Assembly (NCBI GenBank): GCA_963810775.1
Contig: CAWEOT010000015.1
Span: 682,001-746,000, forward strand
Origin: DATBVX01 sp963810775
GTDB taxonomy: Bacteria > Pseudomonadota > Gammaproteobacteria > Steroidobacterales > Steroidobacteraceae
Direction: 5' to 3'
Length of the DNA stretch: 64,000 bases
The notes under the pieces: generated by a model
Told to the model about the DNA's origin: nothing
Databases searched by the model: none
Seen by the model: only the letters and a program-made list of their open reading frames with translations
Made by a program: the position numbers and the translations under genes
Shown here: positions 18,368-26,980 of the stretch, piece after piece
How positions within the stretch are numbered: position 1 is the first letter of the stretch
Layout: the number at the start of each line of letters is the position of its first letter

Positions 18368-18769
18368 TCAGGCCGCTGGCGGGCTGGAACCGCTCTTTAA
18401 TAGCACCGCGACAGCGACCACGAGCCCCGCTTCATCAGTGAGGGTGATGTGACAGTCGCCAATGCCGAGTTGGTCGCGCAGCCGCTGGCCACGCTCGGAA
18501 TAGATGACCTCGGGCTTGCCCCATGAGTTCTGCACCACGCCAACATCGCGAATCCACATGCCGTGCGCGAATCCCGTGCCCATTGCTTTTACCACCGCCT
18601 CTTTGCCCGCAAACCGCATCGCGAGAAAACGAGCCGGGCGCGCGGTGCCTCGGAATTGACGCTCTTCGTCGGGAAGCAGCAGGCGCGCCACGAAGTGCTC
18701 GCCGTGCTTCTCATAGACTCGCTGGATGCGTTCGAGCTGCAACACGTCGATGCCGATGCCGTAAATCAT
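18368..18769 (-). CDS. acpS: Holo-[acyl-carrier-protein] synthase
   Basis: AcpS transfers 4'-phosphopantetheine from CoA to acyl carrier protein. It has 133 residues, normal length. MIYGIGIDVLQLERI with the metal-binding Asp, the second motif RFAGKEAVVKAMGTG and the closing HITLTDEAGLVVAVAVL are all present. ATG 18769 overlaps the pdxJ stop as ATGA; pdxJ-acpS pairing is common in proteobacteria. Confidence 0.96.
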   Translation of the reverse strand: MIYGIGIDVLQLERIQRVYEKHGEHFVARLLLPDEERQFRGTARPARFLAMRFAGKEAVVKAMGTGFAHGMWIRDVGVVQNSWGKPEVIYSERGQRLRDQLGIGDCHITLTDEAGLVVAVAVLLKSGSSPPAA

Positions 18770-19515
18770 GCGTTACGCGCCGCGAGCATCACATGCTTCA
18801 TTTCGCTCACCGCCGCCGCGAGGCCATGAAAGACTGCGCGCGAAATGATGGCGTGCCCGATGTTGAGCTCCACGATCGGCTGGATCGCGGCAATCGGCTG
18901 CACGTTGTGATAGTGCAACCCATGTCCGGCATGCACAGTGAGACCGAGGCTCGCAGCCTGTCGTGCCGCCTCCTGGACGCGATGCAACTCGGCGCCACGC
19001 TCGCCGCCCTTCGCTTCGGCGTAGGCCCCGGTATGCAGTTCCACGACCGCAGCCCCTGCCTGCGCGGCCGCTTCGAGCTGATGAGCATCCGGATCAATGA
19101 AGAGCGAAGCGCGAATGCCCCGAGCCTTGAGCTCGGCACAGGCATCACGCACGCGAGTGATCTGGCCCGCAACATCGAGCCCGCCTTCCGTGGTGACCTC
19201 ATTGCGCTTCTCGGGCACGAGACAGCAGTCCTCCGGGCGTACTCGCAGGGCGATCGACAGCATCTCGTCGGTGACCGCCATCTCGAGGTTCATGCGCGTC
19301 TGGATCACGGCGCGGATCGACGTCAGGTCCTCGTCCTGGATATGGCGTCGATCCTCACGCAGATGCAGCGTGATGCTGTCGGCGCCCGCCTGCTCGGCCA
19401 TGAGCGCGGCATAAATCGGATCCGGATAGCGGGTGCCCCGTGCCTGGCGCAACGTGGCGACGTGATCGATATTTACGCCCAGCGCAATCCAGCCACGAGC
19501 TTCCTTGCCGCTCAC
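18766..19515 (-). CDS. pdxJ: Pyridoxine 5'-phosphate synthase
   Basis: PdxJ condenses 1-deoxy-xylulose 5-phosphate and aminoacetone 3-phosphate in DXP-dependent vitamin B6 synthesis. It has 249 residues with LGVNIDHVATLRQARGT at the N-terminus, HLREDRRHIQDED, and VHAGHGLHYHNVQPIAAI near the C-terminus. The start is GTG at 19515 in a GTGA overlap with recO. Confidence 0.97.
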   Translation of the reverse strand: MSGKEARGWIALGVNIDHVATLRQARGTRYPDPIYAALMAEQAGADSITLHLREDRRHIQDEDLTSIRAVIQTRMNLEMAVTDEMLSIALRVRPEDCCLVPEKRNEVTTEGGLDVAGQITRVRDACAELKARGIRASLFIDPDAHQLEAAAQAGAAVVELHTGAYAEAKGGERGAELHRVQEAARQAASLGLTVHAGHGLHYHNVQPIAAIQPIVELNIGHAIISRAVFHGLAAAVSEMKHVMLAARNA

Positions 19516-20237
19516 AGCTTGATCTCCTGTCGGCGCAGCGCAGCGAGCACCTCACGGCTCTTGAGACTGCGCCCTTCCAGACATGCATCGAGTGCCGCGC
19601 GCAACACATGCCGTGCATCGCGCAGGCTGCCCTCATCCGCAAGCTGCTCCCCGGCGAGCGAGAGAAGTGATGCGCCTCGATACGTGGCCGGCGCCTCTGC
19701 CACTGCAGGTTCCAGTCCACGATCGGGTCGAAAATAGTAGTAGCGCTCGGCCTGCAAGGGCGTGCCGCTGGTCGTCTCCCGCTCGCAATCAGGCCACAAA
19801 CCCAGCGACTGGAGCAGGCGTTTTTCGAAGATCCGCAAAGCGCGTGCAGGTGCGCTGCCGTTGCCTAATGCTTGCAGTGCCGTGCTGTAGTCGTCAAAAA
19901 GCTGAGGCTGCGCGTCATGCCGGGCGAGGAGCTTCAACAACAGCTCGTTCATATAGAAGCCGCTGATGACCTGCGCCGATGGCAATGCGGTCCAGGCCCC
20001 GTCCCGTTCCACTCCGACCAGCGTTCCGGCCTCGCCGCGACCACTCCAGGAGACCAGTAACCGTTGAAACGGGCGCAGCAACGGCCGGGCTTCAGAGCCT
20101 TCGCGACGCACTCCGCGTGCAAACAGGCTGATGCGCCCGTAGTCGCGAGCGAGGAATTCCAGGATCCGACTCGAGTCACGCCACGGCATCTGGTGCAGCA
20201 GGAACGCCGGGGCCAGGCTGATGCGTGTGCCCCTCAT
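19512..20237 (-). CDS. recO: DNA repair protein RecO
   Basis: RecF-pathway mediator that loads RecA on SSB-coated DNA. It has 241 residues: an N-terminal OB fold (LAPAFLLHQMPWRDSSRILEF...GRISLFARGVR) and a helical C-terminal part. As in many gammaproteobacterial RecO proteins, the four zinc-binding cysteines found in other phyla are absent. ATG 20237 overlaps the era stop as ATGA. Confidence 0.94.
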   Translation of the reverse strand: MRGTRISLAPAFLLHQMPWRDSSRILEFLARDYGRISLFARGVRREGSEARPLLRPFQRLLVSWSGRGEAGTLVGVERDGAWTALPSAQVISGFYMNELLLKLLARHDAQPQLFDDYSTALQALGNGSAPARALRIFEKRLLQSLGLWPDCERETTSGTPLQAERYYYFRPDRGLEPAVAEAPATYRGASLLSLAGEQLADEGSLRDARHVLRAALDACLEGRSLKSREVLAALRRQEIKL

Positions 20238-21142
20238 GAGGATTCGTAGCCGAAGGACTTGAGGGCCTGCTCGCTGTCAGACCAGTTTTCCTTGACCTTC
20301 ACCCACAGTTCAAGGTGCACGCTGATCTTCAGCAGCTCGTTTAGCTCGAGTCGCGCGAGACGGCCGATTTCCTTCAGCCGCTCGCCACCGGCACCTATTA
20401 CGATGGCTTTCTGGCCAGTGCGCTCCACCCAGATGATCGCGCCGATGTGCAGGCGATTCTCCACGCGTTCGAATGTCTCGATCTCCACCGTCAATCCGTA
20501 CGGCAGTTCTTCGCGCAGTCGCCAGGTGAGCTTTTCCCGGACGATCTCGGAAGCGAGGAAGCGCTCGCTACGATCCGTGACCTGATCGGTCGGAAACAGC
20601 GGCGGCGATTCCGGCAGGAGATCCACAATGAGCCCGGGGAGCTTTTCCAGCCTGTCGCGTTTCTCGGCCGAGAGCGGCAGCAGTGCGGTGAATTCAGCGC
20701 GTTTCGCCAGCGCTTCCATGAATGGCAGCAACTGGGGCTTGTCGTGAATACGATCGACCTTGTTGATGATAGCGATCGCCGGGCGCCCGGATCGGCGTAC
20801 GCGCTCGAGCACTCGCTCGTCATCGTCGGTCCACACCAGCGCCTCGACGACGAACAGCAGTACGTCGGCATCGTCGAGTGAGCTGAGCGCCGAACGGTTC
20901 ATGTACTGGTTCATCACGCGGCGCGTCTGGGAGTGAATCCCCGGCGTGTCGACGAACACGATCTGCGAATCGGGCCGCGTGAGTATCCCGAGTATGCGAT
21001 GGCGCGTGGTTTGCGGCTTGGGCGAGACGATGCTGACCTTGGTACCGAGCAACGCGTTCAACAGCGTCGACTTACCGACATTCGGGCGCCCGACAATGGC
21101 GGCGAAACCGCACCGGTGCGTGCCGGGATGGTCGGTACTCAT
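20234..21142 (-). CDS. era: GTPase Era
   Basis: Ribosome-assembly GTPase that binds the 3' end of 16S rRNA. It has 302 residues: G1 GRPNVGKST near residue 18, G3 DTPGIHSQT, G4 NKVDRI, and a C-terminal KH domain with GQKAIVIGAGGERLKEIG. ATG 21142 overlaps the rnc stop as ATGA. The rnc-era-recO order is the classic one. Confidence 0.98.
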   Translation of the reverse strand: MSTDHPGTHRCGFAAIVGRPNVGKSTLLNALLGTKVSIVSPKPQTTRHRILGILTRPDSQIVFVDTPGIHSQTRRVMNQYMNRSALSSLDDADVLLFVVEALVWTDDDERVLERVRRSGRPAIAIINKVDRIHDKPQLLPFMEALAKRAEFTALLPLSAEKRDRLEKLPGLIVDLLPESPPLFPTDQVTDRSERFLASEIVREKLTWRLREELPYGLTVEIETFERVENRLHIGAIIWVERTGQKAIVIGAGGERLKEIGRLARLELNELLKISVHLELWVKVKENWSDSEQALKSFGYESS

Positions 21143-21849
21143 GACGCGGGGACGGCAGATCCGACAGCGATGGCCGCAAGCACTTGCTCGGCTGCGTGTT
21201 GTTCCGCGGCACGGCGGCTTGGGCCGGTGCCCGACCCGCGCAAGCCGAGGGCCGCGACGTCGCAGCTCACGATGAAAATCTGCTGGTGGTTCTCACCCAT
21301 CACCTGATCGACTCCGTACACCGGTAACTGCAGCCCTCGCGCCTGAAGATACTCCTGCAAGCGCGTCTTGGGATCCTTGAGTTCGGCGACCGCCGCCAGC
21401 TTCGCGAGCTGCGGCGCCATGACGTGCTCGATCGCGCCACGGGCGGCCTCGAATCCGCCATCCAGATAGATCGCGCCGAACAAGGCCTCGAGCGCGTCCG
21501 CAAGGATCGAGCTACGGCGGAATCCGCCACTGCGCAGCTCGCCGGCACCGAGGATGAGCTGCTCGCCCAGCCCGATCTGCGCCGCGATGTCGGCGAGCGA
21601 TTCACGCCTCACGATGCGCGCGCGCAGGCGGCTCAACTCACCTTCCTGCGCCCCGGGAAACTTGCGATACAGATGGTCGGCGACGATGCAGTTCAGCACG
21701 CCATCACCGAGAAACTCCAAGCGCTCGTTATTGGTGCCACCGGCGCTGCGATGAGTGAGTGCGGCGGTGAGCAGCCCTGAGTCACGGCAGCGATAGCCGA
21801 GCGCCTGTTCGGCCCAATCGATCGTGCGGTGCGCGCTCTCCGTCGTCAC
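21139..21849 (-). CDS. rnc: Ribonuclease III
   Basis: Double-strand-specific RNase for rRNA and mRNA processing. It has 236 residues: the RNase III domain with signature NERLEFLGDGVL (about 41-52) and the second catalytic block DALEALFGAIYLDGG, then a dsRNA-binding domain (about 155-228) with KTRLQEYLQA and GPSRRAAEQHAAEQVL. The start is ATG 21849, 30 bases after the DUF4845 stop. Confidence 0.97.
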   Translation of the reverse strand: MTTESAHRTIDWAEQALGYRCRDSGLLTAALTHRSAGGTNNERLEFLGDGVLNCIVADHLYRKFPGAQEGELSRLRARIVRRESLADIAAQIGLGEQLILGAGELRSGGFRRSSILADALEALFGAIYLDGGFEAARGAIEHVMAPQLAKLAAVAELKDPKTRLQEYLQARGLQLPVYGVDQVMGENHQQIFIVSCDVAALGLRGSGTGPSRRAAEQHAAEQVLAAIAVGSAVPAS

Positions 21850-21879
21850 AACGCCCGCCGGAGCAACCAGCCCGAGGAG

Positions 21880-22251
21880 CTACTCGATCTGCACCGTCTT
21901 GTCGAAGTTGACCAGCAGCGACACATTGGAAACGTACGGAGCGGTAGCCTGGTAGACAGCCTCGACCTTGTAGCCATTCCCTTCCTTGGTGATCTTGAGC
22001 TTGTCTACGTCACGCACGGTCATCACGTGCACATCTTCCACATCGAAGCGTCTCTCGATCGCAACACGGATCGCGCTCGCATCTGGCTGGTCACCCTTGA
22101 GCTCGTCGCGCACCTGCTCGAGCGTCCGCGTGATTTTCATATATTCGAGATACACCGGGGTGAGACGAATCCCGGCATAGAACACCAGGGCTATCGGCAC
22201 CAGGATGATCACCCAGCCCAAAAACGTTACACCGCGTTCGTGCTGCCGCAT
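21880..22251 (-). CDS. DUF4845 membrane-anchored protein
   Basis: It has 123 residues: a short basic N-terminus (MRQHERGVTF), one transmembrane helix (about 10-30, LGWVIILVPIALVFYAG) and a small extracytoplasmic domain of about 90 residues. DUF4845 proteins occur between lepB and rnc in many Gammaproteobacteria, exactly as here. The ERGVTFLG opening resembles the start of type IV pilin-like class III signals without being one. Function is unknown. Confidence 0.85.
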   Translation of the reverse strand: MRQHERGVTFLGWVIILVPIALVFYAGIRLTPVYLEYMKITRTLEQVRDELKGDQPDASAIRVAIERRFDVEDVHVMTVRDVDKLKITKEGNGYKVEAVYQATAPYVSNVSLLVNFDKTVQIE

Positions 22252-22287
22252 CGTGCCCCCACTGCTATGGTTCGAGATAAGTTGCAG

Positions 22288-23049
22288 TTACCGGATTGCA
22301 GAGCCAATTCGGCTCCAGATCGGCCCGCCCGGGCCATCCCAATTGAACCAGATTCGCACCGCCTTTCCGACCAGGTTTCCCTCCGGCACGAATCCGACAC
22401 CCTCGTAGCGGCTGTCCTGACTATTGTCACGATTATCGCCCATAAAGAAATAGTGGCCGGCAGGCACGATGTACGTACCCTCGCGGCTGTCTCTCCCGGG
22501 GAGATAGAGCACTCGATGTTCGACAGCACCGATGTCCTCGACGCCGATCTGTGCCCCATCGTGTCCGTGACCCTCATAGATTCCGTCGAGCGTCACCGTC
22601 AACTCGGTGCCATTGATCGACACACGCTTGTCGCGCACCACGACCGTATCGCCAGGCAGGCCTACCAGGCGCTTGATGTAGTTCGTGCCCGGATCCGACG
22701 GCTTGCGAAACACCACGACGTCGCCACGCTGCGGAGAGCCGAGGTCGACGACCCGGGTGTTGAGTACCGGCAATCGCAACCCGTATGCGAATTTGCTGAC
22801 GAAGATGAAATCCCCGTCCAACAGCGTCGGCATCATCGAGTCGGAAGGGATGCGAAAGGGCTCGAACAGAAACGAGCGAATCAGCAGCACCAGCAGGATC
22901 ACGGGAAAAAATGAACGGGCATATTCGACGACGACCGGCTCGGGCGCGTCCGCCGGCCGTTTCGGTTTCAGTACCCATGCATCGAGGGCCCAGATTGCGC
23001 CCGTGAGAATTGTGGCGATGACCAGAATCAGCGCAAAGTCGACAATCAT
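22288..23049 (-). CDS. lepB: Signal peptidase I
   Basis: LepB cleaves Sec and Tat signal peptides at the periplasmic face. It has 253 residues with two N-terminal membrane segments (about 5-25 and 45-62), the nucleophile Ser71 in PSDSMMPTL and the general-base Lys126 in YIKRLVGLPGD, and the later box GHYFFMGDNRDNSQDSR. The start is ATG 23049. It lies 89 bases after lepA, the usual partner; the gap shows no clear terminator, so the two are probably cotranscribed. Confidence 0.97.
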   Translation of the reverse strand: MIVDFALILVIATILTGAIWALDAWVLKPKRPADAPEPVVVEYARSFFPVILLVLLIRSFLFEPFRIPSDSMMPTLLDGDFIFVSKFAYGLRLPVLNTRVVDLGSPQRGDVVVFRKPSDPGTNYIKRLVGLPGDTVVVRDKRVSINGTELTVTLDGIYEGHGHDGAQIGVEDIGAVEHRVLYLPGRDSREGTYIVPAGHYFFMGDNRDNSQDSRYEGVGFVPEGNLVGKAVRIWFNWDGPGGPIWSRIGSAIR

Positions 23050-23138
23050 TCAGTACACCAGCAGAAAAACCGCGCGCAGTATTGTTGATTTCTGCTTTTG
23101 AGGCAACAACTTGCGACGCGCTTGCAAGTCCTCGCCAA

Positions 23139-24931
23139 CTATTTGCGCCCGACCTTGAGCACCGCCAGGAACGCCTCCTGCGGAATCTCCACCTGCCCCA
23201 GCTGTTTCATGCGTCGCTTGCCCTCTTTTTGCTTCTCGAGGAGCTTGCGCTTGCGGGTGACATCGCCTCCGTAGCACTTGGCCAGCACGTTCTTGCGCAG
23301 CGCTTTCACGGTCGCGCGCGCGACAACCTGGCTTCCGATCGCAGCCTGCACCGCCACTTCGAACATCTGTCGCGGGATCAGTTCCTGCATCTTGTCGACC
23401 AGCTCGCGACCGCGCGCGTAGGCATTGTCCCGATGCACGATGATCGACAATGCATCGACACGCTCCTCGTTGATGAGAATGTCGAGCTTGACGAGCGGCG
23501 CCACCTGGAAGTGGCTGAAGTCGTAATCGAAAGATGCGTACCCCCGGCTCACCGACTTCAGGCGATCGAAGAAATCCAGCACCACCTCGGCAAGCGGCAG
23601 CTCGTATTGCAGCGACACTTGACTGCCGAGGTAGAGCATCTTCTTTTGAGCGCCGCGCTTCTCTTCGCACAGCTGCAACACACCGCCCACGTGAGCAGGC
23701 GGCATCAGGATGTTGGCGACGATGATCGGCTCGCGAATCTCGGCGATCAGGTTCGACGCTGGCAGCTTGGCCGGATTGTCGACGTACTTCGTCTCGCCGT
23801 TTTCCAGCGCGACTTCGTACACCACCGTTGGCGCGCTCGTGACCAGGTCGAGGTGGTACTCCCGCTCCAGGCGTTCCTGGACGATGTCCATGTGCAGCAG
23901 CCCGAGGAATCCGCAGCGAAAGCCGAAGCCGAGCGCCGTGGATACCTCCGGCTCGAAATGCAGTGACGAATCGTTGAGCCGCAGCTTCTGCAGGGCGTCC
24001 CGAAAGTTCTCGTAGTCTTCGGAGTTGACCGGAAACAGGCCCGCGAACACGCGAGGCTTGATCTGCTTGAAGCCGGGCAGCGCAGTCGGGCTCGGTCTGT
24101 TCTCGTGCGTGATCGTGTCGCCCACCGGCGCGCCGTCGATCTCCTTGATACCGGCGATGACAAATCCGACCTCGCCTGCGCTCAGCGATTCGCAAGTTCG
24201 GATTTCGGCGTGCGCCGGCCGAGACGATCGACGAGATGACTGCGGCCGGTGGACATTACGCGGATCTTGTCGCCGATCTTCAGCGTGCCGTTCACGACCC
24301 GCACCAGCGAGACGACGCCGACGTAGTTGTCGAACCACGAATCGATGATCAGCGCCTGCAATGGCGCCTGCGGATCGCCGCGCGGCGCGGGGATTCTCCG
24401 CACCAGCGCTTCCAGAAGCTCCGGTACGCCCTCGCCCGTCTTGGCGCTGACGAGCAGCGCATCGTGCGCTTCGATGCCGATGATTTCCTCGACTTCGCGA
24501 ATCACGTTGTTCGGATCTGCCGAAGGGAGGTCGATCTTGTTGATCACCGGGACCACCGTGAGGCCCTGCTCGAGCGCCGTGTAGCAGTTCGCGACGCTCT
24601 GCGCCTCGACCCCTTGCGCGGCGTCGACGACCAGCAGCGCTCCTTCGCAAGCCGCGAGAGAGCGCGAGACCTCGTAGGAGAAATCGACGTGCCCCGGCGT
24701 ATCGATGAAATTGAGCTGGTAGTGGGTCCCGTCTTTCGCCTGGTACTGCAGGGTGACGCTCTGCGCTTTGATGGTGATGCCCCGTTCGCGCTCCAGGTCC
24801 ATCGAATCGAGCACCTGCGCCTGCATTTCTCGCGCCTGCAGCCCGCCGCACAGCTCGATGAAGCGGTCAGCCAGTGTCGATTTTCCGTGGTCGACGTGGG
24901 CAATGATGGAGAAGTTGCGGATGTGCTGCAT
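23139..24931 (-). pseudogene. lepA: Elongation factor 4 (LepA), interrupted by a one-base frameshift
   Basis: LepA is a ribosome-associated GTPase, about 599 residues in E. coli. The N-terminal frame (24931 down to the stop at 24182) has G1 AHVDHGKST, G3 DTPGHVDF and G4 NKIDLPSA, and reads well to GRRTPK. The rest of the protein, from RTCESLSAGEVGFV to KVGRK, continues in the next frame. Adding one base at the A-run in CCGAAATCC (plus-strand TTT, 24203-24205) restores a 597-residue protein whose spacing from TPK to GEVG equals that of E. coli LepA. The break is in domain II, about residue 243. A missed base in a homopolymer is the simplest explanation; a real null allele is possible because lepA is dispensable in E. 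coli. Confidence 0.93.
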
Positions 24932-24960
24932 CGGGGAGGGGGTCTGCTTCGGGCGCGCGG

Positions 24961-24966
24961 ATTATA
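24961..24966 (-). promoter_or_regulatory. Candidate -10 element of the lepA operon promoter
   Basis: A perfect TATAAT on the minus strand in the 70-base gap upstream of lepA, giving a start about 24 bases before the ATG. I could not find a convincing -35 at 16-18 bases, so this may be an activator-dependent or weak promoter. It would drive the twelve genes from lepA to the PAS/GGDEF gene. Confidence 0.45.
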
Positions 24967-25001
24967 CGTGTTGCCACGCGAATTGCCCGTGGACCGGCGT
25001 C

Positions 25002-25661
25002 TCAGCTCAGGCTGGCTCGCAACTGTTTCGCGGTCAGTGTCCAGCCGAAGAACGATTCGACGTTGAAGATCGTCGCCTCATGCGCAGCTGGCGGACCGGC
25101 CTGCAATGCGCCGTCGGTGACGAGAATTGGCCAGTATTCCTGGAAGTACGCATCACGCAGCGTCGATTCAACGCACACATTGGTGGCGATGCCCACGAAA
25201 AACAGATACCGGATGCCGCGCACGCGCAGCGTGGAGTCGAGTGTCGTTCCAGCGAAGCCGCTGTATCGCGTCTTGAGCACCACTACATCGCCCGCCTTGG
25301 GCTTGAGCTCATCGACAATCTCGAAATCCCAGGTGCCTTCGACGAGGAGCTTGCCCCTGAGCTCCGGCCGCGCACGCATAAGACACAGGGCGGTCTCCTT
25401 GCGCGGATTCGGCGATGCGTCGCCGCCGCCGTTGCTGAGATCCGCCTTATAGCCCGTCTGCAGGTAGACGACCTGCACTGACTTGTCGCGCGCAGCATCG
25501 AGAATCGAGCCAATCGTGCGTACCACGCCGGCAGCCGCGACTGAGACATCGAAACCCGCGAGATCCAACAGACCGCCCTTGCTTGCGAAAGCATTCTGCA
25601 TGTCGACGACGAGCACAGCGGACTGTTCGAGCACCACGTCGATCGGCTCCGGTCTGGTCAT
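25002..25661 (-). CDS. RutB-like ureidoacrylate amidohydrolase (isochorismatase family)
   Basis: A cysteine hydrolase of 219 residues. VVDMQNAFASKGG carries the catalytic Asp, the Lys is in VLKTRYSGFAGT, and the nucleophilic Cys is in VGIATNVCVESTLRD. Similarity to RutB runs nearly end to end (LDLAGFDVS, SPNPRKETAL, GTWDFEIVDELKP, FNVESFFGW). RutB releases carbamate and ammonia from ureidoacrylate in pyrimidine catabolism. No other rut gene is nearby, so the physiological substrate is open. I start at ATG 25661 (MTRPEPIDVV), matching RutB; the frame is open further upstream. Confidence 0.8.
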   Translation of the reverse strand: MTRPEPIDVVLEQSAVLVVDMQNAFASKGGLLDLAGFDVSVAAAGVVRTIGSILDAARDKSVQVVYLQTGYKADLSNGGGDASPNPRKETALCLMRARPELRGKLLVEGTWDFEIVDELKPKAGDVVVLKTRYSGFAGTTLDSTLRVRGIRYLFFVGIATNVCVESTLRDAYFQEYWPILVTDGALQAGPPAAHEATIFNVESFFGWTLTAKQLRASLS

Positions 25662-25783
25662 GAGTTTCACGAGGGCGATTCCTGTTACGACGTTCCAGAC
25701 AGATGGTACTTTTTCCCAGCCTCGGGCAAGCAGCAAAGTGCGTTTCCTCGTAGGATTCGAAATCCCAAGAAGGAGCCTGCCCC

Positions 25784-26659
25784 ATGAAGAACCACGATCT
25801 TGACCCGGAATTCGTCAGTTTCCTGCCGGCGCTGTCACTGAACCGGCGCGACATCCTGGTGACAACACTCGCGACAGGCTTCGCGCTGGCAGTCCAGCCC
25901 ATCTCGGCGCAGACCATCACTACGGATTCGACCGGGCTGCTCGCGGGGGAAGTCAAGATTCCGGTGGCGGACGGGGAGATCCCGGCGTATCGCGCGATGC
26001 CTGCGAACGGGAGGAACTTCCCTACCGTCCTCGTCGTGCAGGAAGTCTTCGGCGTCCATGAGCACATCAAGGACCTGTGCCGCCGCTTCGCCAAAGCGGG
26101 CTACTTCGCGGTGGCAACGGAGCTATATGCGCGACAGGGCGACGTCTCCAAGATAACCGACTTCAAGGAGCTGATGCCGATTGTCGGCAGCGTGCCCGAT
26201 GCGCAGGTGATGTCGGATCTCGATGCCACGGTGGCCTGGGCAAAATCCACCGACAAAGCCGACGTCAAGCGCCTCGCAGTCACCGGGTTCTGCTGGGGTG
26301 GGCGCATCGTATGGCTGTACGCTGCTCACAATCCGAATCTCAAGGCCGGCGTCGCTTGGTATGGCAGGCTCGACGGTAATCGCACCGAGCTGCAGCCGAA
26401 ATACCCGCTCGACATCGCGAGCGACGTGAGAGCGCCCGTACTCGGGCTTTATGGCGGCAAGGACAAAGGCATTCCGCAGACCGACGTCGACAAGATGCGC
26501 GCCGCTCTTGCGGCGGCGAATTCCAAGTCACGCATCGATGTCTATCCGGACGCGGAGCACGGTTTCAACGCGGACTATCGTCCGAGCTATGACGCCGAGG
26601 CGGCGAAGGATGGGTGGGCGAAGGCGCTCGATTGGTTCAGGAAGAACGGCGCCGGTTGA
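25784..26659 (+). CDS. Dienelactone hydrolase family protein with Tat-like signal
   Basis: An alpha/beta hydrolase of 291 residues. The N-terminus has a twin-arginine pair, LNRRDILVTTLATGFALA (about 19-36), ending in SAQT, which suggests export through Tat. The mature part follows the dienelactone hydrolase pattern: VQEVFGVHEHIKDLCRRFA, the nucleophile Cys in GFCWGGR (about 167), an Asp in LYGGKDKGIP and the His in DAEHGFNADYRPSY. It has a strong ribosome site AAGGAG 8 bases before ATG 25784. It stands alone, divergent from the RutB-like gene. The substrate is unknown; a role in chloroaromatic breakdown should not be assumed. Confidence 0.88.
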   Translation: MKNHDLDPEFVSFLPALSLNRRDILVTTLATGFALAVQPISAQTITTDSTGLLAGEVKIPVADGEIPAYRAMPANGRNFPTVLVVQEVFGVHEHIKDLCRRFAKAGYFAVATELYARQGDVSKITDFKELMPIVGSVPDAQVMSDLDATVAWAKSTDKADVKRLAVTGFCWGGRIVWLYAAHNPNLKAGVAWYGRLDGNRTELQPKYPLDIASDVRAPVLGLYGGKDKGIPQTDVDKMRAALAAANSKSRIDVYPDAEHGFNADYRPSYDAEAAKDGWAKALDWFRKNGAG

Positions 26660-26693
26660 TCCGGGACTGCCGAGCAGCGGCTGGGTGGCGCGC

Positions 26694-26942
26694 TTACCTC
26701 TCGCGTAGTAGCCGTCGCACCTCGTCAGCGTCAAACTGACCGTGACAGACCGGCGACCCGTCGAGCAGGAGCACCGGCACCTTGTGCCCGAAACGAGTGC
26801 GTAATTGGGCGTCAGCATCGACATCGACGACTTCGACCTGCCCGGGATTCGAACCGCAGAAGGTCTGCAGCTCGAGGAGCATGTCCTCGCATAGCTCGCA
26901 GCCAACGCGTGAAAGGAGTGTGAATTGCGGCGCGGTAGTCAT
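26694..26942 (-). CDS. Glutaredoxin-like protein (DUF836 type)
   Basis: It has 82 residues, a minimal thioredoxin fold with CELC (about 15-18) near the N-terminus, VDADAQLRTRFGHKVPVLLLDG containing the cis-proline, and a C-terminal helix. This is the short glutaredoxin-like family often found next to the rpoE-rseAB genes in Gammaproteobacteria, and here it lies 38 bases after rseB. Redox partners are unknown. Confidence 0.85.
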   Translation of the reverse strand: MTTAPQFTLLSRVGCELCEDMLLELQTFCGSNPGQVEVVDVDADAQLRTRFGHKVPVLLLDGSPVCHGQFDADEVRRLLRER

Positions 26943-26980
26943 CAGCCCGCTTCGCAGGAGGACTGCGAGTGTGTGCCCGC

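Noticed and set aside
18523..19737. 404-codon plus-strand frame over acpS, pdxJ and recO
   Set aside because: Arg/Ser/Ala-rich shadow of three well-supported genes.
21829..22914. 361-codon plus-strand frame across rnc, DUF4845 and lepB
   Set aside because: It crosses three real minus-strand genes and shows no family features.
24180..24220. Programmed -1 frameshifting in lepA
   Set aside because: No slippery heptamer of the X-XXY-YYZ type, no obvious downstream structure, and LepA is not known to be recoded.
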